A stretch of 22,971 bases of DNA from Limnoglobus sp043780595 (GTDB taxonomy: Bacteria > Planctomycetota > Planctomycetia > Gemmatales > Gemmataceae), in contig JAYWCL010000022.1 of the NCBI GenBank assembly GCA_043780595.1, positions 1-22,971 of the forward strand, read 5' to 3'. The notes below the pieces were generated by a model. It saw only the letters and a program-made list of their open reading frames with translations. It was not told the DNA's origin and ran no database searches. Positions 22,961-22,971 of the stretch are shown here, one piece after another. The position numbers and the translations under genes were made by a program. Position 1 is the first letter of the stretch; every line of letters starts with the position of its first letter.

Positions 22961-22971
22961 ATGGAAGAACG
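22961..22971 (+). CDS. Start of a gene running off the window
   Basis: An ATG followed by GAA GAA at the very end is preceded by GGGAG with a 7-base gap, a good ribosome-binding site. GATAAT about 40 bases upstream could be a -10 box. Only M-E-E is visible, so no function can be given. Confidence 0.4.

Overview
The window looks like chromosomal DNA from a planctomycete, most probably of the Gemmata/Gemmataceae type. Three things point there: two sets of secreted DUF1549/DUF1553 and DUF1501 proteins, a BBP7-type outer-membrane barrel, and an ECF sigma factor with a long membrane-anchored C-terminal extension. The DNA is GC-rich and many intergenic regions carry short palindromic phrase repeats. 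Assignments rest on motifs read by eye; no database search was run.

Layout. 1-387 is non-coding and holds a large interrupted inverted repeat. 388-5580 is a minus-strand run: ECF sigma factor fused to DUF4177-like and secretin-N-like domains, a trio of hairpin repeats, uvrB, a terminator, and a secreted PQQ-type beta-propeller. 5827-10841 is a plus-strand run: a DUF1549/DUF1553 protein, two tandem palindromic repeats, a Tat-exported DUF1501 protein, and a secreted protein with ten EF-hand loops whose start overlaps the DUF1501 stop. xylA (10994-12313) and a small acidic/basic protein (12482-12949) follow, then a minus-strand PP2C phosphatase (13052-13807) and a plus-strand GT4 glycosyltransferase (14191-15318). 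15325-18939 is a second, minus-strand DUF1501 plus PSCyt1-DUF1549-DUF1553 pair. A BBP7 barrel gene closes the orderly part (19235-20434).

The right end, from about 20.44 kb, is different. Two direct repeats about 0.9 kb apart each join a strong minus-strand terminator hairpin to a sequence resembling the 3' end of a tRNA or tmRNA. They bracket one gene, which has an integrase-like N-terminal core-binding domain but no recombinase catalytic domain. Beyond lie fragments of four unrelated genes: a methyltransferase C-terminus, a zinc alcohol dehydrogenase C-terminus, the N-terminal half of an Old Yellow Enzyme, and a frameshifted thioredoxin. This looks like an old integration site with gene debris, and it is the least explained part of the window. 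A new gene appears to begin at 22961 and runs off the end.

In function, most of the window is cell-envelope and secreted protein biology, plus DNA repair (uvrB), sugar metabolism (xylA, glycosyltransferase) and signalling (ECF sigma factor, PP2C).
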